Positions 38,601-51,000 of a stretch of 64,000 nt of DNA are shown in pieces. The translations under genes and the position numbers were made by a program. The stretch covers positions 2,852,669 through 2,916,668 of the forward strand of contig NC_040020.1 in NCBI RefSeq assembly GCF_000972845.2. The letters are read 5' to 3'. The notes under the pieces are model-generated. The model searched no databases. It was not told the origin of the DNA and saw only the letters and a program-made list of their open reading frames with translations. The stretch comes from Larimichthys crocea (taxonomy: Eukaryota > Chordata > Actinopteri > Sciaenidae). Numbering within the stretch: the first letter of the stretch is position 1; each line of letters begins with the position of its first letter.

Positions 38601-41600
38601 ACTGTAGTCACATGAACGTATGACAGAAATACACATGATCTCCTCTTTCAGTGCTTCCATTCAAGAGGCAAATGGACTTGAAGCATATCTTAAAGGCTCT
38701 CCTCAGGTCTTAGTGACGCATCTGCCACCACAGAGGTGACAGCTGTTATTGCCGCCTCTCACCAGCACCCAGGGGAGATGGCACTAACTGCACTGGCATG
38801 GACAGACTTTTTTTCATGATTATCCACTTTATCCTTTATGTCTTATTGTTGTTGTTGTTTTTTCTTAGAGGTGAAGAGGAGAGCTGAAGGAGGTGATGAG
38901 GGACTCTGAAGCACCTTTCCTGCAAAATGAGAAGCATTGAGTATCAGGGACATGAGAAATTGGTTGAAAATGGTTGAATTATTTCACTCTGGTTCTCCTC
39001 CTATGTAGGGATTAGAGAGAGAGAGCTGCAAGATAGATCTGCATCAACAGAAAGAAGAGGACACAACATCTTTATTAGATTACTGCTCACAGAACTGAGC
39101 CAAAGTTGACCTTTAACCGCTGGATACAACATAAAAGAGAGGAAGTGAGTACAAGCAAGAACATCTGACAGCCTCTTTGTTCTGTCAGACAATCAAAAAA
39201 CGGTCACAGTTAAAGGTTCTGCATTCAAAATCTTACATAAGTAAAAGTACATAAGTATTATCAGCAAAATATAAAAGTATTTAGAGTAAAAGCAGTCATT
39301 GTGCAGCATAATTTCACATAATATAGTAGTATAAAGGAGCATAATGTGAATTACTCAAGTAAAAGTACCTCCAAACTATACTTAAGCACAATACTTGAGT
39401 GACTGTACATACCCACTCTGGCATAATGTTGAACAGTTTATTTTCTTTCATCTATTTGTCTCTCAGATGTTGTCCTGCGGTAAACACATTATGACTGAGG
39501 ACCACCATCCAGAGCTCATGCCTCAGTAAGAGACCAATGGTGTGACGCAGAGGTCATTTGATATCCAGAGGCAAACGATGTGTATGTTAAATCAAAATAT
39601 TTCCACAGGCCGCCATGTTCCACTGTTAATCGCCCTGCTGTTTTCTGCTATCTGTGGAGAAGATTAAATAAAATAAATATTAATAATAAACCCCTACAGC
39701 AGCCATCGTAATTATCGTTAATTCCCACTGTTTTCGTACTTCCCTTTGCTCTCTACTTCCCCTCATATCTTTTCTCCCACACACAAACAGATACAGTTAC
39801 ATGTGTGCATAGTACAACAAGACATCTAACTATATTTATCTAATTTTATTCCAGTACGTGAATTAAGATTATCTGTATTTTGTTTGTTGTTGTTTCTTTC
39901 TTTCCTTGCCTCGTCTCTCATGTGACTTCCTGTCAATCACTCGTCTCACACTTTTAAGTTGAAAAACACACATTGATATTATCTAATGAAAACCTCATCC
40001 CATGTGGGACATTTAATCCTTCCACTAATGCAAAAACACACAAAGTTCTTCATGGCGGCAGCGCATATCGGCTTACGTGGTCTGTTCTAAGCAAACAATA
40101 ATAAGATTTTAATAAATCAGATTCCTCTTTTAGCTGTGAAAGACTTTAAAGTTTATCTGTGTTTATCTTTAAAAATAACAGTTTTGTATAAAGTTCTGTA
40201 TGAACTTATGGGTGCTCGGCTATTGTTTTAAAACAGATTTGAAAAATTGTGATCATCTACCTTTTAAAATAAAACATAAGAAAGAAGTATATATTCACCC
40301 CGAATATATATCGTGTCAGAAACGCAAACAAACAAAAAGGTTCAAGATACATCTACTTACTGCCATAACGATTAAATTATAAAGAGCAATATGTTGCCAA
40401 AACATTGTAAAAGCTGAAGTGCGTTAACCCTGAAAAGAATACACTTTCACTTGGCTGTCACACTTGCACAAATATTATTTTTACGTATATGTATATAACT
40501 GCTTTCTCAGTATTATTGTTACATCCCGCCATCTGTCATGTAGTCACAGATATTACACAACCAAATGAATCCAAGTATAAACTTTGCTTATGTCCATATG
40601 ATGCATGTGCATTTGTAATGTGAGTTTCCATAGTGCCTGCCATATCAGTCCCTGCACACGCTCTTCCAAAGATCCTTAATACTGTGTTTATGATTCGCAG
40701 AGAGATAGCTAATCTCATCACAAATCAAGCCCAGCACACCAAATCCACAGGAACTTAACAGCTATGACATCAGACAGTTACAATGTACAGCATATACTCT
40801 GGCTACACTCAGTCTAACATGAACACACTTTTTTTTTCATTCAGCCACATAAAGACCTTTAATAGATGCTTACAGTAAATCTTCTTCAGTAATGCTGCGT
40901 TTATGCACTTGAACAGATTTACCACTGCAGGTCAATGTTTTCTTTAATGGTTATTTTCAAAAATGTTATTCAAGTGAAGGTATAATAAAATGCAGCCAAT
41001 TCGTCTGTACGTCTGTAAGTGCTACTGTCTGTTAACTATGTCTTCTCCAGCGAGACGATTGGTTTTTAAATGGAGGATCGTTTCAGATCCTTTTTCCCAG
41101 TAATCCGAAACAAACCCTTGATGATTTTATCCAGAAGCAATCTTAGAACAAAACATGACCTCATTTTCAACTCTGCTTCCGGGCATGTGCTTTATTTGAC
41201 TTTGTAATAATGAAGAAGAACCATTAATAAGTTTGAACATATTAAGGTCTAACAGGGCTGTAGTCTGTTCCAGATACTCGTGTAGTTTACCCATAATTCA
41301 CATGCTCAAAAAAGCTGTGCATTATGAACCAGTACTTGATTTTACAAATGCAGCTTTTGACAATTAATTTATTTCTCTCATTATGATCAAAGAGTTTTTT
41401 TTTTGTGCTGATGTTTGCTACAAACAATAATATCCTTCTATAAGCATTACAACCACATACAGTATCTCTATGTGTCCACTCACCCTGCCTGGCCTAGCAC
41501 GCATGGCTGCCATGGCTGTAATAGCCCCAGGCAGACAGGCAATGCACCGCCAAGAAACGGGTTTCACTGTTTTGCAGTGTATTCAATGTGATTATTTGCA

Positions 41601-42760
41601 CTCTCACTGTATTCTTTATTCTTGCGAAATAAAATAACAATAAAACCCAAATAAATAGCGGGATAAAAATATAGGGAAAATATAAGAATGTTGACTGATG
41701 TTTTTATGTGTTGCATAAGACGGGTGACATGGGCACTGATGCTGGAATAATTAGATATAGTATGCATCACTCAATCCTAGTAAAGCAGGACCTGCATCAG
41801 AGAGCACTCACAAACACCACCACTACAGGAGGGATTATAGTACACTCATTACCAATGAGCAGCACGAGTGACTGAAGCTATAGTGCCTATAGTAGCTTTT
41901 ATTATTAGTTGTATTATTTATTAAATGTAGACGTAACCTTTTCCCACTTCACAATCTGGCATTGTTTATTTTTTCACTGGCTTTATCACATTACAGTATT
42001 AAACTATTATGAAAGAAGACCAGAAAAAATATTTTGTTATTGTACTCATATAATGTGTAATGCTCATTATTCAGTCTGTTATTATAGAATCTTATTAGTA
42101 TTTTTAATCTATGTACACAAATGTAGAGCTTTAGCCAACTATCTGTGTTGTATGTGCATAGACATGTACAACAGAGGCAAAGTTGAAGATGAACCAGTGT
42201 TTTTTAAAGAGTTTTAATTAAGATGAAAACTACAATGAGACATGACTTAGTTGCAAAAACATGGAACAGAAAAAAAACAACATACAACAAACTGTATGTA
42301 ACTCCACTAAGAAAGACGTGTCCACAGTAACTGTAGCTTCAGAATACATTAAACCCCTTCTTCTATAACAATCTAATCCAATTTGACACTATGAAAATAT
42401 TTAAATATGCATTCAAAACCTCACTTAAATAAAAATCATTATCAGCTAAGTTTACTACAGAGGTCAAAGTACTCAAGTAGTTTCTCTAATATATAAGATG
42501 TTTTGGGATATACTGCTTCATTAATGTACATATATGTATATTATTTTACTGCTGTAGTTGTTTAAAGTGGTGCGAATCTACTACTACTTTATATATGGTT
42601 AGGTAGTTAGCAGCTATGAATCAAATTCTATAAGATGATCGTATTTTGTGAATTTTTCCCTGATTTTGTAATAATTTGTTTAGTTTAAGAAGTAGGTGAA
42701 TTTTCTCAACCTATAAAGGAACACTTAATCATTCAGTTATTTCATTTCATTCATTTATTT
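35601..42760. other. Gene-free stretch, gucy1a1 to ufsp2
   Basis: About 7 kb without a supportable gene. It is AT-rich, with short open frames only. Degenerate repeats occur near 36040-36120 and 39215-39420 (TAAAAGTAC motifs). A repeat-like block at 36540-36860 carries an open frame of 72 codons with no recognised family. A GC-richer, non-repetitive block at 38660-38800 might be a conserved non-coding element, but this cannot be judged without comparison. Confidence 0.5.
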
Positions 42761-42769
42761 AATGGGACC

Positions 42770-43450
42770 ATGTTCAGTGTTAAACATAAACATAAACGAT
42801 TACATTTGATGTACTGCACCAGAGTTCGCTTACAGCTACTTTTCATCTGCAGTCCCTTCGGTAGACACAATTAAAACATATTACAGCACAATAACAAACA
42901 GTACGAAGCAAAAAAGTTACACACAATAGCACATAACATACACACACAATGTCAGTGGCTACAGAGCTGAGACTTTTTAATTTGGTTTTAAATGTACTGA
43001 TGGAGCTGCAGCTCTTTATATCGTCAGGTAGGGCGTTCCACTGAGTTGTGACTTTCACAGAGAAGGCTGATCGCCCAAATGCAGAGCGACGAAATGGTAT
43101 GATACAATCTGGTACAGAGGATATTCTGGAGGATCTAATAGAGCTTACTGAGCGAGTACACACAAAGTCACGTAGTGGAGGAAGGACCAAACCATTTTTT
43201 AAATTTCATAAACAAGGCACAAATTTGAAAATAATCTAAAATTCTCAAAGCTCAGTAAATTGTATTTTTTCCAGTACCCTACAGTGATGGAAATGCAGTT
43301 TTTAGAGTTTGTTTGTATATGGATTCAAGAGGTCTTATGGTTGTTTCTCCAACATGTAATACAATAAGACATATGAGAAAGAATCATAAATATCTTGGGT
43401 GCATCCAAAGAGAGACAGTTTCTAATATGTCTAAAATTTGCTAAGTTATA
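42770..43450 (-). mobile_element. 5'-truncated LINE, end of reverse-transcriptase ORF
   Basis: The minus strand encodes the typical C-terminus of a fish non-LTR retrotransposon polyprotein. An upstream piece contains KYNLLSFENFRLFS; then, after stops and shifts, come PPLRDFVCTRS, FRRSAFGRSAFSV and WNALPDDIKSCSSISTFKTK. A short 3' UTR ends in an ATGA-type repeat near 42740-42770. The reading frame is broken, so it is inactive. Confidence 0.75.
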
Positions 43451-43625
43451 CTTTATGGTTAATCAGAATAATCTTATCTTACTTAGTTTATTGTTATATA
43501 ATTATTATTGAAATAAAGTTTACAATATTTGCCTCTGAGATGTAGTGAAGCAGAGGAGTCAGTGAACGTACCAAATAACAATAATAGTTTTCCAAATTAC
43601 GAGTTACAGTGAATGTAACATCAGT

Positions 43626-43744
43626 GTGGACCAATAGGACGCAGCAGCCAGAGACACGTCGTCGTTTCGTACGTCAGATACGTCAGCCTGCAGGTAGAGA
43701 CCTCGGCAGGTAGATCACTGACTTCACCGGACTTGAACTCCAGG
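43626..43744 (+). promoter_or_regulatory. ufsp2: ufsp2 promoter and 5' UTR
   Basis: A GC-richer, CpG-containing stretch precedes the ATG. It has CCAAT at 43631-43635 and two tandem TACGTCA motifs (CRE/ATF-like half-sites) at 43670-43676 and 43679-43685, nine bases apart. There is no TATA box. A role in ER-stress control is only inference. Confidence 0.45.
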
Positions 43745-46700
43745 ATGGTGAGCTGACAGAGTGTTTACAGTCTGCGTTTCTTCATGCTCAAGCTTCAGAT
43801 TACAGCCAGCTCGCTGTTAGCTCCCGTGTTAGCACGCTGACGGCTAACAGCTCGTGTGTTTCCTCGTGAGCAGTCACCGAGACTTCAAACGTGATTAAAA
43901 AGTCAGCTGCTTCTCCTCCAGATTACAGATAACAGATTACTAACTCCTCTTGTGTTGTGTCAGGTTGTCGCTGACTCTCCGTGCTCGGACACAGGGACCA
44001 TCCTTCGTGTCAGGGGCCCGCTGGAGCTCACATGTCGGCTGGACAGCACAGATGGTGCGTTCACGGACCTTTTTACTGCAGTGTATTTTGAATTGGTGCT
44101 TCTTTAAAGTAGGATGCTGTCATGACCTGGCTCTGAGAGTCCACACCATGTGCATGTGTTTAAACCTTTCTTTATTAAATCCAATTAGACCAAATTAAAC
44201 AATCATAAAGGAATTAAAGTTATGGAGTGTGTAGAAGCAGTGGTATCAGTGGTGTAGGGTGTGCATGAGTGAGAAGTGTGAGTGTGCAACAAAAGCAAAG
44301 GACAACCTAAAGCATCAAACCAAACCAACCCTGACTGGGGACAGAGGAGCCCAGAACAAGGCAAAGCCGGAGAGAGAGCAGAGAAGAGAATGAGCACCTG
44401 GCAAGAAAATAGGAATAAAGAAACCACACCCAGGAGAGGAGGAGGAAGGGACACACTGAGGATGCCACATAGGGAATCACAGGGTTTACTTTCCTTGCTC
44501 CTCTCATCATGCACCTTTTATCTGTTACTAAGTGTTATCAGAAGAAAATATCCACATACTCTCAACTCAACTCAAACTTTATTTATAAAGCACATTTAAA
44601 AACAACTTTTTTACTGCTGCACACTGCTGTACTGCTGTATGTATGTGTGTATATATATATATATATAGTGTAATTTCACTTTAATTTATTCACTAGCAAA
44701 TACATTATATCATAGAATGCACAAGAATGAGTGTAATTCATTCAAAACAATAATCCTTCAGTGTTAATTATTTATCCAGTGACCTGTGTTACTTGGTTTG
44801 TCGTTTTTATTGTCTGTGAATGCGTCATTATAATTTCCGAAAGCCCAATGTAATGTCTTCACAATGTATGTCTTGTTTCCAATCAGCCTCAAACCCAAGA
44901 CATTCAATCGACTCTCACGTGACAAAGCAAAACATCAAATTGTCATAATTTGAGGAGCTAGAATCGGTGACATGGCCATTTAAAAAAAATACTTTTGAGA
45001 ATTTAAAAGGAACAAAGGGAAAATTGAGGACTGTAAAATACGTGGTACAGTTAAGATGAGTGAGAAAATGCCTTCTACATGCGTTCATGTCATCCAGCAA
45101 AAAGAAGGGAGTCAAGGCCACATTTTACATCTCAGTCATGTTGGCTAGTTGTCTACGATGACACTGAGCAATGACCAAACTCAAAACAAAACGTCTTTGT
45201 CACACTTTGAAAATGCCAAGTTCAGATCAATTTCTCTTTTACATATAAATATATATCCCTCTCTAGATGTGCCTTTGTTGCTAAGACAACACTTTATGTA
45301 AGACTTGACTAATCTGAATTATCATTTTACAGGATTAATAAACTTTCAAAGTTGAACAAACAGGTTCTGCAGGTGCTTTACAGATGATGATGTAAAGTTC
45401 AGATGATCTTGGCCTCTGGGCAGCACAGTTATATAAGCAGTTTGATCCCAAAACTCTGGTCCTTTCCAGCCACACCAGCCCTGAAAAGACAACATACATA
45501 TCATCGAACATTTTACGAACATGAAGATGGATTACTTCCCAGAGATGTAGGCGAACAGTTACCTTGTCTGTGATAACCTGTGTAGTCCTCTGCTCCGGTG
45601 TTAATGTGGATCTAAGATGAGGTATCGGATCTGCCCGGTGGTCTCACTCCACGCCACACCTAGAATATGTGGAGCTAAAACTCCCCCTCCTGCCAACCCA
45701 GAAGTACAAGTAAATGAGATGTTACTTAGTCTGGCTTTGTTCTCTTAGGAACAATTCTTAAGTAGTTCCAGCTTACCAATCATGATAGGAGTTCCTTCGT
45801 AAGGAGTGGTTGGCCAGTTCTCTGCCTTTGGAGGCCAACTCAGAACCTTGACTAAAGAGTACAAAACATTTATGATCAGATAAATCCAATAATAATATGT
45901 CACATCATCAAACAAGGTGTTATCGATAACACACCTCACCAACATGATCTTGGAAGTACCTCAAGCAGCTGGTTCAGAACAGCCTGAACCTCGATGGATC
46001 CGATCCACTGCCGTGATCCGACAAAGGACGCCTGTTTGTCTCCGACATCCACCAAAGCCTGGAGAGAGAAACCCATTTTATCAGTTCTGTTGTATTGTGG
46101 TAGTTATGCTGTGCTCATATCTACAGGACTACTACTGTACCTGTTGGATCTCCTTGTGTGTGGGCACAGGCCGCTCTGTGTAGCCTTGCTGCTGGAACCG
46201 AGCAGATGGTCTGCAGGGAGCGTAAGCACAGCCCCAACCATTGTCATCCATATGATCCTGCATGTAGTGGTGGTAGCTGTAGATCCCGGACCAAGTACAC
46301 CTAGAAAAGACACGCAAACACACACATGAGAAAAGGGGCTACTATTCCTTGCAGAGTATGTCTCAGTATCCGTTTTTAAAAAGCAGAGACAGATTGTTAA
46401 TCTGGTAGCTGTCCGTACCTTTCCATTTTCCAGGTGGGGATGTGTGAGGAATAGGTGAGGGTTTCGAAGGTAACCATCTTGTAGGGTTCATTGGGAAAGT
46501 GGTAAGCGTTGGCTCTTCTAAAAAGGGCCCGTCATCTGCAGCTCGAATGTTGATGCATCCTATGTAGAAAGACATTTTGAGTGAAATGTAATAAAAAAAA
46601 AAGTGTTAAAAACAAACAAAGATCAACTAGTATTTCATGCACAATGAGCTGGATTGGCTGCCTGTTAGCTGGACATGAATTCATCTCTATGCTGTATGTT

Positions 46701-48040
46701 GTTTGAACAATGAATGTAAGGGGAACTTCATGTTGTTTAGGATTTAAGGAATCTGTGGTTCTTACCTTGCGTGTGTGTCTAGTTGGCTGTCGGCACTCCT
46801 GCTGGGTAAACCACTGTCACAATCCTTTTGGCTCTGGAAGGAGGAAGTGGAGCGGTTCAGGTTCACTAGTGAGGTCCCCTTCATGTGCTGCAGGGTCACT
46901 TTCTCCATCTCACACACTGATGAGTCAGCGCCGCCAACAGGCGCTCAAAGGCACTGCAACAGCAAAACAAAAAGCTTTTCAGTGAGAGATGCAGAACATC
47001 GTGTAGTGACTGGTGGTGAGTAATATAAAATGTCTTTAAGGTGAGACATATCTTTGATTGTGTCGTTGCAGGTGGTTCGGATGACACAGTCTATGGGAAG
47101 AGTTGTAGCAGGAATGGGATTTCTGGACTGTTTTGCTGAGGATCGGAGCTGAAACAGGGCCAGTCTTCGTCGCCTCCATCATCAGGCGAAGGTTGATGAC
47201 ATTCTGTACGACAAGTGTGGATTTACATTCAAGCTCAAGCACACACAGACACCATAAAGACAACCTAAGGCCTTAGGTTTATAGCTGAAGTTGATTAAGG
47301 GATGTCAATCAACAGAAAATTAATCTGCAACTATTTTTAGACTCAATTGTAATTTTTTTAAACCAAAAATGCAAAAAAAAAAGTCACTTGTTCTAGCTTC
47401 TTAAACATGAGCACTTTTTTGTTCATCTTTGTGGTAGTAAACTGAATTTTAGACTATTGGTCAGATAAAACAAGACAACCGAAAACGTCACCTTGAACTT
47501 TTTTCTTACTTTTATCTGACTTGATCTTTAGACTAAAACAATTAATGTGCTGTGTAGCCAACAATGAACAATGCTCATGATCCACTGATTTTCCGCTACA
47601 CAAAAGATGCTATCTGTACATAGAAAATGGACTTAAAAGGGATAACAGTGCCGGTGTTACCACAACTGAACACTGACTCGTGCACAATGCCCCCCCCCCC
47701 CCCCCCCCCACAGCAGTTGTAGAAGCCCCAGTGGCCTAATGGATAAGGCACTGGGCTCCTAAGCCAGGATTGTGGGTTCGAGTCCCATCTGGGGTGAATA
47801 GCCGTGTGGTGTAGCATTAACATGTGGAGTGGTACCCAGAGGTTAATACACGCGAACCATCCTCTGCTATAATGCCATTTTTGTTTTATAAAAAACCAGA
47901 TATCTTTGGATTCAGCACTGAGGTCACTATAAAAATGACATTTTACATTTTCATACTATGCAAATTACATTTTACATTTGTATATTATGCCAATTTCTAA
48001 GATGTTATGTCAGCTACCTGGTTAACATGGTGAAAATTTT

Positions 48041-48071
<31 letters not shown>

Positions 48072-51000
48072 GTCCAATAATCTCCATATTCAAAACGTGT
48101 ACATACCACTGCTGAACTTTTTTGCTTTTCTTTTTTGCAGATCTCTTGCCGGCACTCTTCTGTTCATCCGTCCTGGAACAAATCCATAAAAAATGACTAT
48201 TCAGCCAAACCGAAAACAAAATAGTCTGAAATACATTTTTAAAACTTACTGTATCCACTGATGCCAGTCTTCACACGTGTGTCTGGAGAGATTTCTTCAG
48301 GTGTTGCATGAAGCCTCGTTTGGCCAAATAATAACGGGACTGTCACAGACGGTTAGAACACAGGATTCGATTTCACCTGAGAGTGAAGCGTCTGAATGTT
48401 CTCGAGATGACTTTGTGCGTGTGCCGCGCTGAAAGAGACAGACACACAATATACATAGACCTTTACCCTTGCTACACTGCTACACTACATATGATATTTT
48501 ATATCCTGCTTGTACTGTTTTATTCTTGCTTCCATATGAACTTTAACAGTGCATATCTATTTATTTGTACTGCACAAATTAATTCATCTCTATCTAATAA
48601 CTACAACTAGAATCCTACATCAGCATTTTACTATGGTTTACCTCTACTCTGCTCTGCACCTGCCTCTAGGTTAGAGCAGCCACCAGGAAACAGAGTTGAA
48701 CCACAAATGAGGACACCAAATTTACGTCCTTTGCTTTGTTTTCTGGGGATTTAAATTTTTCGAGGAGGAGGAGTTTGCATTCTATACTCAAAGTTTATAT
48801 TCCACAATTGCACATAGTACATTTTTAAGACTGATTAATGACAAGCTAGTTAATTCAAATCATGGGATTTCCTTTTTTCCACAAATATTATTTCTACATT
48901 AGGGCTATCATGTAGGAAAATCAGTTTGCCAAAAGGCGGCTGTGGCTTGCAGGTAGAGGTCCACTAATGATCGGTTCAATCCCCGGCTCCTCCATCTACA
49001 TGTCAAGTGACCTTGGGCAAGATACTGACCCCCAAATTGCTCCCGAAGGCTGTGCCATCGGTTGTGTAGAATGAATATATGTAGTGGAAAAGTGCTTTGG
49101 TGGTCAAGAAGAACTAGAAAGGTGCTATATAAAGTACAGTACATTTACCAAAAAGTTAAATGTATATAGAATGAACATTTAACAAACTGTTGGTGTCTAA
49201 TAAAAATTAATTACTCTGGTGGTGTGTTACCTGGGGTATTTGGTATTTTCCAGGCTATGGTCCTGCAGGTACTGTTAGGAAGCGGACCACTTATCCCCCT
49301 ACATTGGCTCCCGGTTTTTGAATAGATTTTATTAATTTTACTGCTTGTTTTTAAAGCTCGTAATAGCTTAGCCCCCCCCAGTATTTGTCCAAGCTTCTTC
49401 ATATCCACACCTCCGCCAGAACACTGAGATCCTCCAGTCAGCTGCTACTGGTCACCCCTAGAATAAAATTGAAAACCAAAGGTGGCCGAGCCTTTGTAGC
49501 AGCGGCCCCTAGGCTCGGGAATAACTTGCCCTGGCACATCCGTTCTGCCGGATCGTTTGAGGTTTTTAAATCTTCCTTAAAACAACCTTTCTATCNNNNN
49601 NNNNNCTTTTGGGGGGGGTCAGCAGTGTCCAGAGTTTGTGGGGGCAGCGGGCGGAAAAGGAAGGGGGGGCAGTACTGGGAGGGAGTTCAGCATCCTGATG
49701 GCCAGGTGCATGAAGCTGTCTCTCAGTCTGCTGGTTCTTGTCTGGAGGCTCCTCATTCTCCTCCCGGAAGGCAGGAGGCTGAAGAAGTGGTGGTTGGGGT
49801 GGGTGGGGTCGTAACATGTCGTAACATATTGATCAAATGTCTTGACTGAATTGAATTGAATGAATTCATCTTCTGGTATTTTTACCAGCAATTTTCTTCT
49901 CGCACGTATCCCCATCCGTCAAAACGAGGCATTGTGACTTTTTCTCTGCTTCGAAATAATGGAATGGAATCCTCTGTGAGAGCAGCAAGAGGGTAACAAA
50001 CGTGTAGCCGTGACGTTGCCTACAGTAAAAGAAGTGCTGGCACAAACACAGCATGATTTGGGGTGGCTATTTTGTTCACAGGGTTTACTTTCCTTGCTCC
50101 TCTCATCATGCACCTTTTATCTGTTATGTGAAAATATCCACAAACTTTCCTAACAGTACCTGCAGGACCATAGCCTGGAAAATACCAAATACCCCAATGT
50201 AACCACACCTACCATGAGTAATTAATCTTTTATTAGACACCAACAGTTTGTTAAATGTTCATTCTATATACATTTAACTTTTTGGTAAATGTACTGTACT
50301 TTATATAGCACCTTTCTAGTCTTCTGACCACTCAAAGCACTTTTACACTACATATCTCATTCACCTTCTCATTCACACCGATGGCACAGCCTTCGGGAGC
50401 AATTTGGGAGGATCAGTATCTTGCCCAAGGTCACTTCGACATGTAGATTGGAGGAGCCGGGGATTGAACCGATCATTAGTGGACGCTCTACCTGCAAGCC
50501 ACAGCCGCCCCTTTTTGGCAAACTGATTTTCCTACATGATAGCCCTAATGTAGAAATAATATTTGTGGAAAAATAGGAAATCCCATGATTTGAATTAACT
50601 AGCTTGTCCTTAATCAGTCTTAAAAATGTATTATGTGGAATTGTGGAATATAAACTTTGAGTATAGAATGCAAACTCCTCCTGCTTGAAAAATTTAAATC
50701 CCCGGAAAACAAAGCAAAGGACGTAAATTTGGTTTCCTCACTTGTAGGTTCAACTCTGTTTCCTGGTGGTCTGCTCTAGCCTAGAGGCAGGTGCAGAGCA
50801 GAGTAGACGGTAAACCATAGTAAAATGCTGATGATAGGATTCTAGTTGTAGTTATTAGATAGAGATGAATTAATTTTGTGCAGTACAAATAAATAGATAT
50901 GCACTGTTAAAGTTTCATATGGAAGCAAGAATAAAACAGTACCAGCAGGATATAAAATATCATATGTAGTGTAGCAGTGTAGCAATGGTAAAGGTCATAT

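Larger units (their letters stand above)
45399..48428 (-). pseudogene. ufsp2: Inverted, indel-broken copy of ufsp2 exons 3-12
   Basis: Counterparts of exons 12 to 3 lie at 45399-45480, 45563-45689, 45777-45851, 45935-46058, 46141-46300, 46419-46559, 46766-46953, 47051-47203, 48107-48172 and 48250-48428. Compared with the intact exons, their lengths differ by -5, +2, -2, -1, -5, -6, -5, -2, -1 and -5 nt, so nearly every exon is frameshifted. The exon 5 donor has lost its G (near 47050). Exons 1-2 and a promoter are absent. I read this as an uncorrected sequence copy, probably an assembly artefact. A real decayed duplication is the alternative. Confidence 0.85.
44667..49281. repeat. Left arm of a large inverted repeat
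   Basis: This is the reverse complement of 50147-54858. The outer end begins at TAGTGTAATTTCAC; the inner end stops at ACTGTTAGGAA. It is about 4615 bp against 4712 in the right arm. The shortfall is spread as single-base losses. It carries a 20-base C run at 47690-47709 and a long A run at about 48050-48071, where the right arm has normal mixed sequence. Confidence 0.93.

Noticed and set aside
42843..43190. 115-codon minus-strand frame as a host gene
   Set aside because: Motifs match the C-terminus of a fish LINE polyprotein; upstream part is broken by stops.
44203..44514. Possible minus-strand gene sharing a peptide with 49919-50113
   Set aside because: The shared peptide comes from the direct repeat A flanking the palindrome, not from a protein family.
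47725..47796. A second functional tRNA-Arg gene
   Set aside because: A broken anticodon stem pair and a missing base, inside the error-rich arm.
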